Assembly (NCBI GenBank): GCA_003577315.1
Contig: QEVK01000012.1
Location: 23,951 to 87,950, forward strand
From: Hyphomicrobiales bacterium
GTDB taxonomy: Bacteria > Pseudomonadota > Alphaproteobacteria > Rhizobiales > Rhizobiaceae
DNA: 64,000 bases
Direction of reading: 5' to 3'
This document shows, one piece after another, positions 9,632 through 19,157 of the stretch. The notes beneath the pieces are model-generated. The model made no database searches. It was not told the DNA's origin and saw only the letters and a list, made by a program, of their open reading frames with translations. Numbering within the stretch: the stretch's first letter is position 1; the number at the start of each line of letters is the position of its first letter. A program made the translations under genes and the position numbers.

Positions 9632-12043
9632 CTAGAAGCGGGTCGAGACGCCGAAATTGAAGTTCTGGACCCTGTCGCCGTCTTCCTTCAGGACCGGAAC
9701 GGCGTAGTCGACGCGCAGCGGGCCGAAGGGCGAGGCCCAGATGATGCTGGCACCCACGGAAGCGCGCCACTCCATGTCGGTGCCGACGATGTTGGAGCCG
9801 GGGATGCGCTCGATCTTGTTGCCGAACAGCGTGGCGGCATCGGCGAAGACCGCGCCGCGGAAGCCGAGGCCTTCCGAGATGACCGGCAGCGGGAACTGCA
9901 TCTCGGCCGAGCCGTGGAAGTAGGTCGTGCCGCCGAGGTGCCTGTTCTCGCCGGAGATGCCGGTGCCGTCGTCATACGGGCCGATGCCGTTGTGCCGGAA
10001 GCCGCGGATCATCCGCTCGTTGCTCTGGAAGTGGTCGAACACCCGCAGCTCGCTGCCGCCGAAGCTCGCGATATGCCCGCCGCCGGCCGACAGCAGGCCG
10101 ACGAGATCCATCTCATCCGACAGCGTCCTGTAGTAGGTGCCGCGGCCGGAGACCTTGGCCCACTGCGCGTCGCCGCCGAGGCCGGCCACTTCGAGCGTCA
10201 GGTTGGCGTAGATGCCGTCGCGCGGCGACTGCATGTTGTCGATCGTGTTGTAGATCAGCGCGCCGCTGACCGACGACTTGGTCCACGGGCTCTGGTTCTC
10301 GATCGCATGCTTGAGATACTGCGAGATGCGCAGGTTGCCGCCGGTGAGGCACTCCGTCCCGGTCAGGACGCCGTCGAGATCGAGATCGCAGTCCTCGGTG
10401 TAATCGTACTTCTCCTGCGCGAGATTGTACGCCACCTGCGCGGTCAGCGCCTGGGTGATCGGCAGACCGAAGCGAACCGTGCCGCCGGTGAGCTGGGTCT
10501 CGTAATCGTCGTATTCGGCGGTGCTGCGATAGATGTCGAAGCCCGCGGCGATGCGGCGGCCGAGGAAGTACGGCTCGGTGAACGAGAACTGGAAGTTGCG
10601 CGAGTTCCTGCCGCCGCCGGCGGAGAAGCGAATCGCCTGGCCGCGACCGAGGAAGTTGCGCTCGGCGATCGAGCCCTCGACGGAGAAGCCCTTGTCCTGG
10701 CCGCCCGTCGTGTAGCCGCCGCCGACCGAGAGCTCGCCGGTCGACTTCTCGACCACGTCCACCACCAGCACGACCTGGTCCGGCTCGGAGCCGGGCGCAG
10801 TCGCGATGTTGATGCTGGCAAAGTAATCAAGGCGTTCCAGGCGGCGCTTCGCGCGCTGGACGAGGACCTGGTTGAAGGCGTCGCCCTCGCTGATGTCGAA
10901 CTCGCGGCGGATGACGTAGTCGCGCGTGCGGGCGTTGCCGCGAATCTCGATGCGCTCGATATAGGCGCGCGGCCCCTGGTCGATGGAATAGACCACCGAG
11001 ATGGTCTGGTTCTCGAAGTTGCGGTCGCCGCGCGGCGTCACCTGCGCGAAGGCGTAGCCGAGGCCGGCCGCGCGCTCCGCCAGCGCCACCAGCGATTCCT
11101 CGACCGACCTGGCGCTGTAGTAGTTGCCCTCGCGCGTCTTGAGCGAGCCCTTCAGCGTCTCGGCGTCGAGGCCGTCGACGGTGCTCTCGACCTCGATCGA
11201 GCCGAAGCGGTAGCGCCGGCCCTCGTCGACCGTGAAGACGATGCGGTAGGTGTTGTTGGCCTCGTCGAGCTCGGCGTGGGACGACACCACGCTGAAGTCG
11301 GCATAGCCGTGGTTGTAGTAGAAGCGGCGCAGCAGCTCCTCGTCGGCGCGCAGCCGGTCCTCGTCGTAGATGTCGTTGCGCGACAGGAAGGACAGGATGC
11401 CCGAACGCTTGGTCGAGATCACGTCGCGCAGGCGGCCGTCGGAATAGGCGCTGTTGCCCTCGAACTCGATGGCCGTGATCTTGGTGCGGCCGCCCTCCTG
11501 GATGTCGAAGACGACGTTGACGCGGTTGTCGCCGAGATCGACCACCTGCGTGGTGACCGTGGCGTCGTCGCGGCCGATGCGGGCATAGGACTGGCGGATC
11601 GTCTCGGCGTCGGCGGCCATCAGCGCCTCGGAGAACGAGCCGCGCGGCTGGAGCTGGATCTGGCGCGACAGGTCCGCGTCCTTGATCTTCTTGTTGCCCT
11701 GGAACAGGACCTGATTGACGATCGAATACTCCTCGACGCTGACGATCAGCGTCGAGCCGCTCTGGGTGATGCGCACGTCGGAGAACAGGCCGGTCGCGAA
11801 CAGGCGCTTGACGGCCTCGTCGATGTCGCCGGCGCTGAAGTTGCGGCCCGGGCGGATGTCGACATTGTTGCGGATGGTCTCGGCGTCGACGCGGCGGTTG
11901 CCGCGGACCTCGATCCGGTTGACGACCGCGGCCTCCGCGACGGTGGCGGAAGCGAGCTGCATGACGGTCGCGCCGGAGAACACGAAACCGGCCGAAAGAG
12001 CCACCGCCGACACGGCGCTCAGGAAACTGGAAGCTGCCTTCAT
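9632..12043 (-). CDS. bamA: Outer membrane protein assembly factor BamA (Omp85)
   Basis: BamA folds and inserts beta-barrel proteins into the outer membrane as the core of the BAM complex. The 803-residue precursor has a signal peptide (about residues 1-40, ending near VAEA). Five POTRA domains follow from [21 protein letters not shown], and then a C-terminal barrel. The barrel includes the conserved [12 protein letters not shown] loop and ends in a terminal Phe (GVSTRF), the usual barrel sorting signal. The start is ATG 12043. It lies between rseP and lpxD, the common alphaproteobacterial arrangement. Confidence 0.97.
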   Translation of the reverse strand: MKAASSFLSAVSAVALSAGFVFSGATVMQLASATVAEAAVVNRIEVRGNRRVDAETIRNNVDIRPGRNFSAGDIDEAVKRLFATGLFSDVRITQSGSTLIVSVEEYSIVNQVLFQGNKKIKDADLSRQIQLQPRGSFSEALMAADAETIRQSYARIGRDDATVTTQVVDLGDNRVNVVFDIQEGGRTKITAIEFEGNSAYSDGRLRDVISTKRSGILSFLSRNDIYDEDRLRADEELLRRFYYNHGYADFSVVSSHAELDEANNTYRIVFTVDEGRRYRFGSIEVESTVDGLDAETLKGSLKTREGNYYSARSVEESLVALAERAAGLGYAFAQVTPRGDRNFENQTISVVYSIDQGPRAYIERIEIRGNARTRDYVIRREFDISEGDAFNQVLVQRAKRRLERLDYFASINIATAPGSEPDQVVLVVDVVEKSTGELSVGGGYTTGGQDKGFSVEGSIAERNFLGRGQAIRFSAGGGRNSRNFQFSFTEPYFLGRRIAAGFDIYRSTAEYDDYETQLTGGTVRFGLPITQALTAQVAYNLAQEKYDYTEDCDLDLDGVLTGTECLTGGNLRISQYLKHAIENQSPWTKSSVSGALIYNTIDNMQSPRDGIYANLTLEVAGLGGDAQWAKVSGRGTYYRTLSDEMDLVGLLSAGGGHIASFGGSELRVFDHFQSNERMIRGFRHNGIGPYDDGTGISGENRHLGGTTYFHGSAEMQFPLPVISEGLGFRGAVFADAATLFGNKIERIPGSNIVGTDMEWRASVGASIIWASPFGPLRVDYAVPVLKEDGDRVQNFNFGVSTRF

Positions 12044-12115
12044 TGGGCTTTGAAACCTTTTATTCTCGTAGTCCCCACGGCGAGAACACCGGGCGGCGCG
12101 GTCAGTCCGCATACC

Positions 12116-12143
12116 GTATTACCCGGATTTTCCCTACACGCAA
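12116..12143 (-). promoter_or_regulatory. Candidate bamA promoter
   Basis: On the minus strand TTGCGT (12143-12138) and TAATAC (12121-12116) are separated by 16 bases, about 75 bases before the bamA start. The -35 hexamer is the same as the one proposed for rpsB at 19.1 kb. The -10 match is only partial. The 220-base rseP-bamA gap is the largest break in the minus-strand run, which supports a separate promoter here. Confidence 0.4.
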
Positions 12144-12152
12144 GGCTCCGGG

Positions 12153-12167
12153 TTAACATGTATTTAC
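12153..12167. promoter_or_regulatory. CtrA-like box upstream of bamA
   Basis: The sequence TTAA, seven bases, TTAC sits 10 bases upstream of the proposed bamA -35 element. The known alphaproteobacterial CtrA box is TTAA-N7-TTAA, so this matches seven of eight fixed bases. A single site in one promoter can occur by chance, though TTAA is rare in this GC-rich DNA. Confidence 0.3.
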
Positions 12168-12263
12168 TAAAAGGCGCGGCGTGGCATTCGCGTCACGCCC
12201 GCGTCGCGGCATGGTAAACGAGCGGTCAACGCTTCCGGCGGCCGGTTTGCGGCGTTTCATGTC

Positions 12264-13415
12264 TCAGCATCCGAACAGGTCGTTCCAGAACACGAATCCC
12301 ATGAAGGCCAGCACGGCGAACATGCCGATCCGGTAGACGATCTCCATCACCCGCTCCGAAACGGGCCGGCGCATGGCCGCTTCCAGCCCGTAGAAGACGA
12401 GATGGCCGCCGTCGAGCGGCGGAATCGGCAGGAGGTTGAGGAAGCCGATGCCGACCGACAGGATGGCGACGAGCTGCACCAGCCATTCGAAGCCCAGCGC
12501 CGCGGCCCTTCCCGCCATGTCGGCGATCCTGACCGGCCCGCCGAGCTGGCAGCGGTCCTCCCGCCCGGCCGCGAAGCGCTGCAGGAACTGGCCCGTGCGC
12601 ACGATGATGTGGCCGGTCTCCTTCACCGCCTCGGCGACCGATTCGACCGGGCCGTACTCGATGTGGCGCGGCTGGCCGAGCTCCTCGTTGTTGACGACGC
12701 CGATGACGCCGATGCGGATGACGTTGCCGAGCGCGTCGGTCTGCTCGACCAGCTCGGGCGTCGCCGTCAGCGTCACTTCGCCGCCGTCGCGCGCCATGAC
12801 GAAGGCGATCGAATCGCCGGCGCGGCCGGAGACGAGCCGCTGCACGTCGCCGAAGGTCGTCACGCGCCGGCCGTCGACGGAGACGAAGCGGTCGCCGGGC
12901 AGGAAGCCGGCCGCCTCGGCCGGGCTGCCGGGCCGCACCTCCGCGACCGTGGGCTCGGTGACGGTGCGGCCGTAGATCGAGAACATCACCGCGAAGACGG
13001 CGATGGTGAGCAGGAAGTTGAAGGCGGGCCCCGCGAACACCGTGGCGGCGCGCTTCCACACCGGCTGGAGGTGGAAGGCGGCCTTGCGCTCGGCGGGGCT
13101 GAGCGCCCCGGCTTCCTGCGCGGAGGGGTCGCTGGTGACGCTCATGTCGCCGAGGAACTTGACGTAGCCGCCGAGCGGGATCGCCGACAGCTTCCAGCGC
13201 GTGCCCCTGCGGTCGTGGAAGCCGACCAGCTCCGGCCCGAAGCCGACGGAGAACTCGCTGACGCCGATGCCACACCAGCGGCCGACGAGGTAGTGGCCCA
13301 TCTCGTGAACGAACACGACGACGGTCAGCACGAACAGGAACGGAATGACGGTCGTGAAGACGATGTTGTCGAAGCTGAAGAACGTGCTCGCGAAATCGGT
13401 CACGGTGACTCCCAT
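12264..13415 (-). CDS. rseP: RseP-type site-2 intramembrane zinc protease
   Basis: RseP cuts transmembrane segments of anti-sigma factors and leftover signal peptides within the inner membrane. The 383-residue protein has the zinc motif HEMGH (residues 37-41) in the first membrane helix. A PDZ domain covers about residues 125-205, with the carboxylate-binding-loop region TEPTVAEVRPGSPAEAAGF. The second metal-site motif LLPIPPLDGGH lies near the C-terminus, followed by a last membrane helix. The frame start at 13415 (MGVTVTDFASTFF) places the HEXXH helix correctly. It sits between bamA and an unknown gene that separates it from cdsA. Confidence 0.95.
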   Translation of the reverse strand: MGVTVTDFASTFFSFDNIVFTTVIPFLFVLTVVVFVHEMGHYLVGRWCGIGVSEFSVGFGPELVGFHDRRGTRWKLSAIPLGGYVKFLGDMSVTSDPSAQEAGALSPAERKAAFHLQPVWKRAATVFAGPAFNFLLTIAVFAVMFSIYGRTVTEPTVAEVRPGSPAEAAGFLPGDRFVSVDGRRVTTFGDVQRLVSGRAGDSIAFVMARDGGEVTLTATPELVEQTDALGNVIRIGVIGVVNNEELGQPRHIEYGPVESVAEAVKETGHIIVRTGQFLQRFAAGREDRCQLGGPVRIADMAGRAAALGFEWLVQLVAILSVGIGFLNLLPIPPLDGGHLVFYGLEAAMRRPVSERVMEIVYRIGMFAVLAFMGFVFWNDLFGC

Positions 13416-13490
13416 TCATCCCTGCGGCGCTGCGATCGCCCTAATACGATTCCAATACCGGCGAATCCGTGTCCAAGGCTTGCGGCACGC

Positions 13491-13991
13491 TCAGCGCCCG
13501 GCGACGCCGATGGCGACCCAGCCTTGCGGCGCAAGCGGCGAAAGGACGGGCCAGGCGGCGGCGGACAGACTTATCCAGTCGCGCCTCTTGCCCATGCGGC
13601 CGGGCGGCTCGTCATGGACGGAAAACGCCGCGTCGTCCGGCCACAGATGATACTCCTCGAAGGGCCGGTCGAGCCAGGCGCGGAAGACCGCCCCGTCCTC
13701 TGTCCGCGCCGTCACCCGCACCCAGCCGGAAGCGTCGGCCTCGGCGCGGATCTCGCCCCGCGCGCCGCCGGCGGAAAAGCCGGCCGCGACGGAGCGGCCC
13801 CTTTCATGCGACAGCAGGGCCAGCCGCGCCGGCAGGCCGGGCTCGCCTTCCACCAGCCGGTCCGGCCAGCTTTCGACGTCGCCGGCGAGGTTGTCGATCA
13901 GCCAGCCCACCAGCTCGCCCGTGTCCGGGCCCGACGTCTCCCACCCGTAGATCGGCTCGCAGAACGACGGCCGCGCTTTCGGCGCGCTCAT
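13491..13991 (-). CDS. Unrecognised 166-residue protein between cdsA and rseP
   Basis: I do not recognise this protein. It has no signal peptide or membrane helix and is rich in Trp, Asp and Gly. Recognisable stretches are CEPIYGWETSGPDTGELVGW near the start and AWLDRPFEEYHLWPDD at about residues 105-120. Its ATG overlaps the cdsA stop by 4 bases (ATGA), so it is very probably translated from the same mRNA. The stop lies 75 bases before rseP. GC-rich third codon positions match its neighbours, so there is no sign of recent transfer. The operon position hints at an envelope role, but that is only inference. Confidence 0.75.
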   Translation of the reverse strand: MSAPKARPSFCEPIYGWETSGPDTGELVGWLIDNLAGDVESWPDRLVEGEPGLPARLALLSHERGRSVAAGFSAGGARGEIRAEADASGWVRVTARTEDGAVFRAWLDRPFEEYHLWPDDAAFSVHDEPPGRMGKRRDWISLSAAAWPVLSPLAPQGWVAIGVAGR

Positions 13992-14824
13992 CGGGCGAAG
14001 AAGGCGGCGGCGGGCGCGTCCGGCCCGGCAAGAAGCGCGCCGACCGAAAACAGCGCGACGGCGGCGGCCGCCAGGCCGTCGACCCGGTCCATCACGCCGC
14101 CATGGCCGGGAATGAGCTGGCTCGAATCCTTGACGCCGAAGCGCCGCTTGATCGAGGATTCGAACAGGTCGCCGATCTGCGAGACCGCCGACAGCGCCAG
14201 CGTCAGCGCCACCAGCGCGACCCAGCCGAGCGGCGAGCCGAGGCCGGAGGCGACGGCCGTGCCTGCGAGGATCGCGGCCGCGGTTCCGCCGAGCGCGCCG
14301 CTCCAGGTCTTGCCGGGCGAGATCGAGGGCGCGAGCTTCGGCCCGCCCAGCGCCCGGCCGACGAAATAGGCGAAGATGTCGGTGGCCCAGACCACGGCGA
14401 ACAGGAACAGGGTGGCGTAGAGCCCGGCCGCGTCGCCGCCGCGCAGCGCCGCGAGCGAGATGCCGAGCAGGCCGGCATAGGCGAGGCCGGCCACCGGCCA
14501 GAAGCCCGCCCCGGCATAGGCGGCATGGGCCGCGCTCGCCACGACCGCGACGGCGAGCGCGACGAGCAGCGTCGAGGCCGGGAGGCCGGCCAGCAGCATG
14601 GCGAGAACGAGGCCGAGCAGGACGGCGACGACGGCGCGGTGCGCCCGAGCCCCGGCCGGCGCCGACATCGCCAGCCATTCGTAGAGCACGGCGCCGGCGA
14701 TCGCCGCCGCGAGCAGGCGATACCAGACGCCGCCGGCAAGGGTGAGCGCCAGCGCGACGGCGACGAGCACGATGCCCGACAGCACGCGCTGCTGGAGGTT
14801 GCTGGCTGCCGCCCGGCCGCTCAT
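13988..14824 (-). CDS. cdsA: Phosphatidate cytidylyltransferase
   Basis: CdsA makes CDP-diacylglycerol from phosphatidate and CTP, the branch point to all major phospholipids. The 278-residue protein has about seven to eight membrane helices. It carries the family signature [17 protein letters not shown] followed by [33 protein letters not shown] near the C-terminus. The start ATG 14824 overlaps the uppS stop by 4 bases, and its own stop overlaps the next gene by 4 bases. Confidence 0.96.
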   Translation of the reverse strand: MSGRAAASNLQQRVLSGIVLVAVALALTLAGGVWYRLLAAAIAGAVLYEWLAMSAPAGARAHRAVVAVLLGLVLAMLLAGLPASTLLVALAVAVVASAAHAAYAGAGFWPVAGLAYAGLLGISLAALRGGDAAGLYATLFLFAVVWATDIFAYFVGRALGGPKLAPSISPGKTWSGALGGTAAAILAGTAVASGLGSPLGWVALVALTLALSAVSQIGDLFESSIKRRFGVKDSSQLIPGHGGVMDRVDGLAAAAVALFSVGALLAGPDAPAAAFFAR

Positions 14825-15537
14825 GACGCGGCGGTGCGGGCCGGGACGCCGCCGAAGCGGCGCTCGCGCGCGGCGAAGCTGGCGATGGCCTCGGCAAGCT
14901 GATCGGCGCCGAAATCGGGCCAGTAGCAGGGCATGAACACCAGCTCGGAATAGGCGCTCTGCCACGGCAGGAAATTGGACAACCGCTGCTCGCCGCTGGT
15001 CCTGACGATGAGGTCGGGATCGGGGATGAGCCGCGTGTCGAGGAACTGGGCGAAGGCCTCGGGCGTGATCTCGGCCGGATCGAGCGTGCCGGCGGCCACC
15101 GCCTCGGCCACCTGGCGCGCGGCGCGGGCGATCTCGTCGCGGCCGCCATAGTTGAAGGCGATGACGAGGTTCATCCCCTTGTTGGCGACGGTGAGCGTCT
15201 CGGCCTCCTCGACGAGGTCGCGTATGTCGGGGGCAAGGCTGTCGCGCGCGCCGATCATGCGCACGCGCACCCCGGAATGGTGCAATTCGGCGAGGTCGCG
15301 GCGGATGAAGGTCTTCAGAAGGCCCATCAGGTCGGTGACCTCGGCCTTGGGGCGCGACCAGTTCTCCGACGAGAAGGCATAGACGGTCAGCCACTCGATG
15401 CCGAAATCGCCGGCCGCGCGCACGGTGCGGCGCAGCGCCTCGACGCCGGCGCGGTGGCCGGCGGCGCGCGGCAGGCCGCGCGCCTTGGCCCAGCGGCCGT
15501 TGCCGTCCATGATGATCGCGATATGGGCAGGCTTCAC
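14821..15537 (-). CDS. uppS: Isoprenyl transferase (undecaprenyl diphosphate synthase)
   Basis: UppS makes the C55 undecaprenyl diphosphate carrier for peptidoglycan and polysaccharide synthesis. The cis-prenyltransferase signature [20 protein letters not shown] with catalytic Asp11 lies at the N-terminus. The later motifs [11 protein letters not shown] and [19 protein letters not shown] are also present. I set the start at GTG 15537 (VKPAHIAII), preceded by AAAGGGG. The first ATG, at 15510, would cut off the conserved HIAII segment. This gives 238 residues, the usual size. It overlaps cdsA by 4 bases. Confidence 0.95.
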   Translation of the reverse strand: MKPAHIAIIMDGNGRWAKARGLPRAAGHRAGVEALRRTVRAAGDFGIEWLTVYAFSSENWSRPKAEVTDLMGLLKTFIRRDLAELHHSGVRVRMIGARDSLAPDIRDLVEEAETLTVANKGMNLVIAFNYGGRDEIARAARQVAEAVAAGTLDPAEITPEAFAQFLDTRLIPDPDLIVRTSGEQRLSNFLPWQSAYSELVFMPCYWPDFGADQLAEAIASFAARERRFGGVPARTAAS

Positions 15538-15617
15538 GATGCGGCCCCTTTCAAGGAGAACCCGTAGCCGGCGTGCTATCGGGGCCGGGAGGGACCGACC
15601 CCGACGGCGCACCGCAA

Positions 15618-16181
15618 TCACACCTGCAGGATCTCCGCTTCCTTCTCGGCCAGCAGGCCGTCGATCGCGGCGATGGTGTCGTCGGTCAGCTTCTGCACCC
15701 TGTCGTGCTGGACGCGCGACTCGTCCTGGCTGATGTCGCCGTCCTTCTCGGCCTTCTTGGCATGCTCCATGCCGTCGCGCCGCACGTGGCGGGCGGCGAC
15801 CTTGGCCTGCTCGGCATATTGATGGGCGATCTTGACCAGCTCCTTGCGGCGCTGCTCGTTCAGCTCCGGCAGCGGGATGCGCAGCGTGGTGCCGTCGACG
15901 ATGGGGTTGAAGCCGAGATTGGCCTCGCGGATCGCCTTGTCGACCGCGCCGACGAGCTGCTTGTCCCACACCGAGACGGAGAGCATGCGCGGCTCGGGCA
16001 CGCTGACGGTGGCGACCTGGTTGATCGGCATGGGCGAGCCGTAGGCCGTCACCTGGATCGGGTCGAGCAAATTGGCGGAGGCGCGCCCCGTGCGCAGCGA
16101 GGCGATGTCGTGCTTGAAGGCGGCGATCGCGCCGTCCATGCGCCGCTGCAAATCCTTGAAGTCCACTCCGGTGCTGCTCAT
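15618..16181 (-). CDS. frr: Ribosome recycling factor
   Basis: RRF acts with EF-G to split the ribosome after termination. The 187-residue protein begins [19 protein letters not shown] at ATG 16181. It has the expected [13 protein letters not shown] segment and the central [19 protein letters not shown] loop, ending in a long helix. Between pyrH and uppS it keeps the widespread rpsB-tsf-pyrH-frr-uppS order. Confidence 0.97.
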   Translation of the reverse strand: MSSTGVDFKDLQRRMDGAIAAFKHDIASLRTGRASANLLDPIQVTAYGSPMPINQVATVSVPEPRMLSVSVWDKQLVGAVDKAIREANLGFNPIVDGTTLRIPLPELNEQRRKELVKIAHQYAEQAKVAARHVRRDGMEHAKKAEKDGDISQDESRVQHDRVQKLTDDTIAAIDGLLAEKEAEILQV

Positions 16182-16253
16182 CCGATTCTCCGCTGCCGGT
16201 CGGGCCGGCATTTCTCGCTTCTCGTTGCCGTCCTTTGCGGTACGGCGAAGGCG

Positions 16254-16976
16254 TCAGGCGTCGCTGACGATGGTGCAGTGGCCCTCGCCCCGCAGAATGG
16301 CGCCGAAGCCGCCTCTCTCATGGATCGAGAAGACGATTATCGGAATGTTGTTCTCGCGCGCAAGTGCAATTGCTGCCGTATCCATGATTGCCAGCCCGTC
16401 GCGGATGACCTCGTCATGGGTGATGCGCTCGTAGCGCCGGGCGGCGGGGTCGCGCTTGGGATCGGCGGTGTAGACGCCGTCGACCTGCGTGCCCTTGAAC
16501 AGGGCGTCGGCGCCGATCTCGGCCGCGCGCAGCGCGGCGGCGGAATCGGTGGTGAAGAACGGGTTGCCGGTGCCGCCGGCGAAGATCACCACCTTGCCCT
16601 GGTCCATGTAGGCGGTGGCCTGGCGCTGCGAGAAGCTCTCGCACAGCTCCGGCATGGCGATGGCCGACAGCACCACGGCCTCGACGCCGAGCTTAACCAG
16701 CGAGGTCCTGAGCGCCAGCGAGTTGATGACGGTGGCGAGCATGCCCATGTGGTCGCCGGTGACGCGGTCGCCGCCGGCCGACGCCACGGCGACGCCGCGG
16801 AAGATGTTGCCGCCGCCGATGACGATGCCGACCTCGACGCCCATGGCGCGGGCTTCGGCCACGTCGGCGGCGATGCGGTCGGCGACGGAGACGTCGATGC
16901 CGAAGCCCTGCTCGCCCATCAGCGCCTCGCCGGAGGCCTTGAGAAGAACGCGGCGAAAGGCGGGCTTGGACGGCAT
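16254..16976 (-). CDS. pyrH: Uridylate kinase (UMP kinase)
   Basis: PyrH phosphorylates UMP to UDP as a hexamer of the amino-acid-kinase fold. The 240-residue protein starts [21 protein letters not shown] at ATG 16976. It contains [12 protein letters not shown], the UMP-site region [22 protein letters not shown], and [20 protein letters not shown]. The protein is made from the rpsB-tsf transcript, but a perfect hairpin separates it from tsf. Confidence 0.97.
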   Translation of the reverse strand: MPSKPAFRRVLLKASGEALMGEQGFGIDVSVADRIAADVAEARAMGVEVGIVIGGGNIFRGVAVASAGGDRVTGDHMGMLATVINSLALRTSLVKLGVEAVVLSAIAMPELCESFSQRQATAYMDQGKVVIFAGGTGNPFFTTDSAAALRAAEIGADALFKGTQVDGVYTADPKRDPAARRYERITHDEVIRDGLAIMDTAAIALARENNIPIIVFSIHERGGFGAILRGEGHCTIVSDA

Positions 16977-17021
16977 GGGATTTCCTCGTCGGTGGATGGC
17001 GCGGTGCAGGCGATACACGAA

Positions 17022-17047
17022 GGGCGCCGCGATGTCACGCGGCGCCC
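17022..17047 (-). terminator. Perfect 10-bp hairpin between tsf and pyrH (attenuator or processing site)
   Basis: A 10-bp perfect stem, GGGCGCCGCG paired with CGCGGCGCCC, has a 6-base loop. It lies 32 bases after the tsf stop. On the minus strand only two T residues follow, so it is a poor intrinsic terminator. It could lower read-through into pyrH or protect the tsf mRNA 3' end after processing. Confidence 0.55.
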
Positions 17048-17078
17048 CTCGATCGATGCGCGGTAGGCGGGCTGGACG

Positions 17079-18002
17079 TCACCCCTTGGCGGCGGCGGCC
17101 ACCTCGGCGGCGAAGTCGGTCTCTTCCTTCTCGACGCCCTCGCCGAGCGCGAAGCGCACGAAGCCCGCGATCTTCGCCGGCGCGCCGATGTCCTTCTCGG
17201 CGGCCTTGAGCGCGGCCTCGACCGTCAGGTCGGGGTTGATCACGAAAGCCTGCTTGAGCAGCACGACCTCCTCGAAGAACTTGCGCAGGCGGCCTTCCAC
17301 CATCTTCTCGATGATGTTCTCCGGCTTGCCGGATTCGCGCGCCTGGGCGGCGAAGATGTCCTTCTCGCGAGCGACGGCGGCCGGATCGACCTCCTCGGCG
17401 GTCAGCGCCAGCGGGTTGGTGGCGGCGACGTGCATCGCCACCTGGCGGGCGAAGGCGCGCGCGGCCTCCGCGTCGCCCTGCGTCTCGATGGCGACGAGGA
17501 CTCCCATCTTGCCGAGGTTCTCGGCGACGGCGTTGTGGACGTAGGTCGCCACCGCGCCGGCGGGCACGGAAAGCCTGGCCGAGCGGCGCAGGCTCATGTT
17601 CTCGCCAATGGTGGCGACGGCGTCCTTGATCGCCTCGTCGACCGGCTTGCCGCTGGCCGGATGGATCGCGGCGCCCACGGCGTCGCGCGAGCCGTCGGTG
17701 CCGAGCGCGGCCTGCGCCACGGCGCGCACGAGCTCCTGGAACGCCTCGTTGCGGGCGACGAAGTCGGTCTCGGAATTGACCTCGACCACGACGGCGCTGG
17801 CGCCGTCGGCGGCGACGCCGATCAGGCCCTCGGCGGCGGTGCGGCCGGCCTTCTTGTCGGCCTTGGCGATGCCCTTCTTGCGCAGCCAGTCGACCGCGGC
17901 CTCGATGTCGCCGCCGGTCTCGGCAAGCGCGGCCTTGCAGTCCATCATGCCCGCGCCCGTCATGTCGCGCAGTTGTTTGACCTGTGCAGCAGAAATGCTC
18001 AT
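17079..18002 (-). CDS. tsf: Translation elongation factor Ts
   Basis: EF-Ts exchanges GDP for GTP on EF-Tu. The 307-residue protein starts [32 protein letters not shown] at ATG 18002, with the N-terminal UBA-like module. The core motif [16 protein letters not shown] (about residues 79-94) contacts EF-Tu. It lies 117 bases downstream of rpsB in the usual rpsB-tsf pair. Confidence 0.98.
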   Translation of the reverse strand: MSISAAQVKQLRDMTGAGMMDCKAALAETGGDIEAAVDWLRKKGIAKADKKAGRTAAEGLIGVAADGASAVVVEVNSETDFVARNEAFQELVRAVAQAALGTDGSRDAVGAAIHPASGKPVDEAIKDAVATIGENMSLRRSARLSVPAGAVATYVHNAVAENLGKMGVLVAIETQGDAEAARAFARQVAMHVAATNPLALTAEEVDPAAVAREKDIFAAQARESGKPENIIEKMVEGRLRKFFEEVVLLKQAFVINPDLTVEAALKAAEKDIGAPAKIAGFVRFALGEGVEKEETDFAAEVAAAAKG

Positions 18003-18119
18003 TGTCGCCTCTTCAAATCCGTCATTCAAAAGGAGCGGCGCACCGTGGGTGTCCAGGTGCGCCTGCTTCGGTTCCGTCACTGGGTTCCGTCGTGGCGGCC
18101 GCCTCGGCGGCCGGCAGGA

Positions 18120-18914
18120 TCAGGCGTCCTTGCTTTCCCCGGCCGGGGCCTGGCCGGCTTCCTCGCCGAGCGCCGGCTCGACCGGGGCCTCCTCCGCGGC
18201 GCCGATGTCGACGCCGAGCGCGCCCTGCTGGCGGGCGATGCCGTCGATGGCGGCCTTGGAGATCAGGTCGCAGTAGAGCTGGATGGCGCGCGCGGCGTCA
18301 TCGTTGCCCGGGATCGGGAAGTCGACCCTGTCGGGATCGCAGTTGGAATCGACGATGGCGACGACCGGGATGCCGAGGCGCTTGGCCTCCTGGATGGCGA
18401 TCGCCTCCTTGTTGGTGTCGATCACGAACATCAGGTCGGGCGTCGAGCCCATGTCCTTGATGCCGCCCAGCGCCTTGTCGAGCTTCTCGCGCTCGCGCTC
18501 GAGGTTCAGGCGCTCCTTCTTGGTGAAGCCCTGTGCCTCGCCGGAGAGCAGCTCGTCGAGCTTGCGCAGGCGCGAGATCGAGTTGGAGATCGTCTTCCAG
18601 TTGGTCAGCATGCCGCCGAGCCAGCGCGAGTTGACGTAGTACTGGGCCGAGCGGCGCGCGGATTCGGCGACGATGTCGGAGGCCTGGCGCTTGGTGCCGA
18701 CGAACAGAACGCGGCCGCCGCGGGCCACGGTGTCGGAAACCTGCTTGAGCGCCTGGTGCAGGAGCGGCACGGTCTGCGACAGGTCGATGATGTGGATGTT
18801 GTTGCGCGCGCCGAAGATGTAGGGCGCCATCTTCGGGTTCCAGCGGTGGGTCTGGTGGCCGAAGTGAACGCCAGCCTCGAGGAGCTGGCGCATGCTGAAA
18901 TCAGGCAGAGCCAT
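18120..18914 (-). CDS. rpsB: 30S ribosomal protein S2
   Basis: S2 is a late-joining small-subunit protein that helps S1 bind. The 264-residue protein starts [29 protein letters not shown] at ATG 18914. It carries the S2 signatures [17 protein letters not shown] and [19 protein letters not shown]. An acidic Ala/Glu/Pro-rich C-terminal tail of about 35 residues is typical of alphaproteobacteria. The ribosome-binding site is GGAAAGGAAG just upstream. A leader of about 180 bases with two hairpins precedes it. Confidence 0.98.
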   Translation of the reverse strand: MALPDFSMRQLLEAGVHFGHQTHRWNPKMAPYIFGARNNIHIIDLSQTVPLLHQALKQVSDTVARGGRVLFVGTKRQASDIVAESARRSAQYYVNSRWLGGMLTNWKTISNSISRLRKLDELLSGEAQGFTKKERLNLEREREKLDKALGGIKDMGSTPDLMFVIDTNKEAIAIQEAKRLGIPVVAIVDSNCDPDRVDFPIPGNDDAARAIQLYCDLISKAAIDGIARQQGALGVDIGAAEEAPVEPALGEEAGQAPAGESKDA

Positions 18915-19093
18915 TCGTTTCTTCCTTTCCGGTTCGCCTCCACGGGCCATCGACGGAAAGGGCGCTTTCTTTCCTCGCAATTCCCGCGGAAACGTGCTTC
19001 GCACCTTTCCCGGAACCGCTTCACGCCCCGCCGCCACCGGAGGTCTTCGCCGGATTTCTCCCGGTCGCAGACCCAAAGCCCGTGTGTGGAATG
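18915..19093 (-). promoter_or_regulatory. Structured 5' leader of rpsB, candidate S2 autoregulatory RNA
   Basis: The leader holds two hairpins. The first pairs GGAAA with TTTCC and GTGC with GCAC around a 3-base loop (18988-19010). The second pairs GGAAAG (18974-18969) with CTTTCC (18960-18955) around an 8-base loop. The ribosome-binding region at 18930-18921 repeats GGAAAG, so it can pair with the same CTTTCC arm. Two mutually exclusive folds are thus possible, one of which hides the ribosome-binding site. Ribosomal protein S2 is known to repress its own operon in other bacteria; the mechanism here is inferred. Confidence 0.5.
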
Positions 19094-19099
19094 AGCGCG

Positions 19100-19128
19100 C
19101 ATATAGAGGCTGTCGCGGCAAAACGCAA
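19100..19128 (-). promoter_or_regulatory. Promoter of the rpsB-tsf run
   Basis: On the minus strand TTGCGT (19128-19123) is followed after exactly 17 bases by TATATG (19105-19100). The spacing is ideal for a housekeeping sigma factor, and the site lies about 185 bases before the rpsB start. It probably drives the whole rpsB-tsf-pyrH-frr run, with possible internal promoters. Confidence 0.65.
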
Positions 19129-19157
19129 CCGTGTCGCCTGCGCCGGGGCGAGACGGC

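Noticed and set aside
9914..12217. A long plus-strand open frame opposite bamA
   Set aside because: The product is a repetitive His/Asp/Val/Ala-rich sequence that mirrors bamA codon usage. BamA itself is certain on the other strand.
18097..18112. GC dyad GGCCGCC/GGCGGCC between rpsB and tsf considered as an attenuator
   Set aside because: The loop would be only two bases, which cannot form without opening the stem, and there is no T-run.
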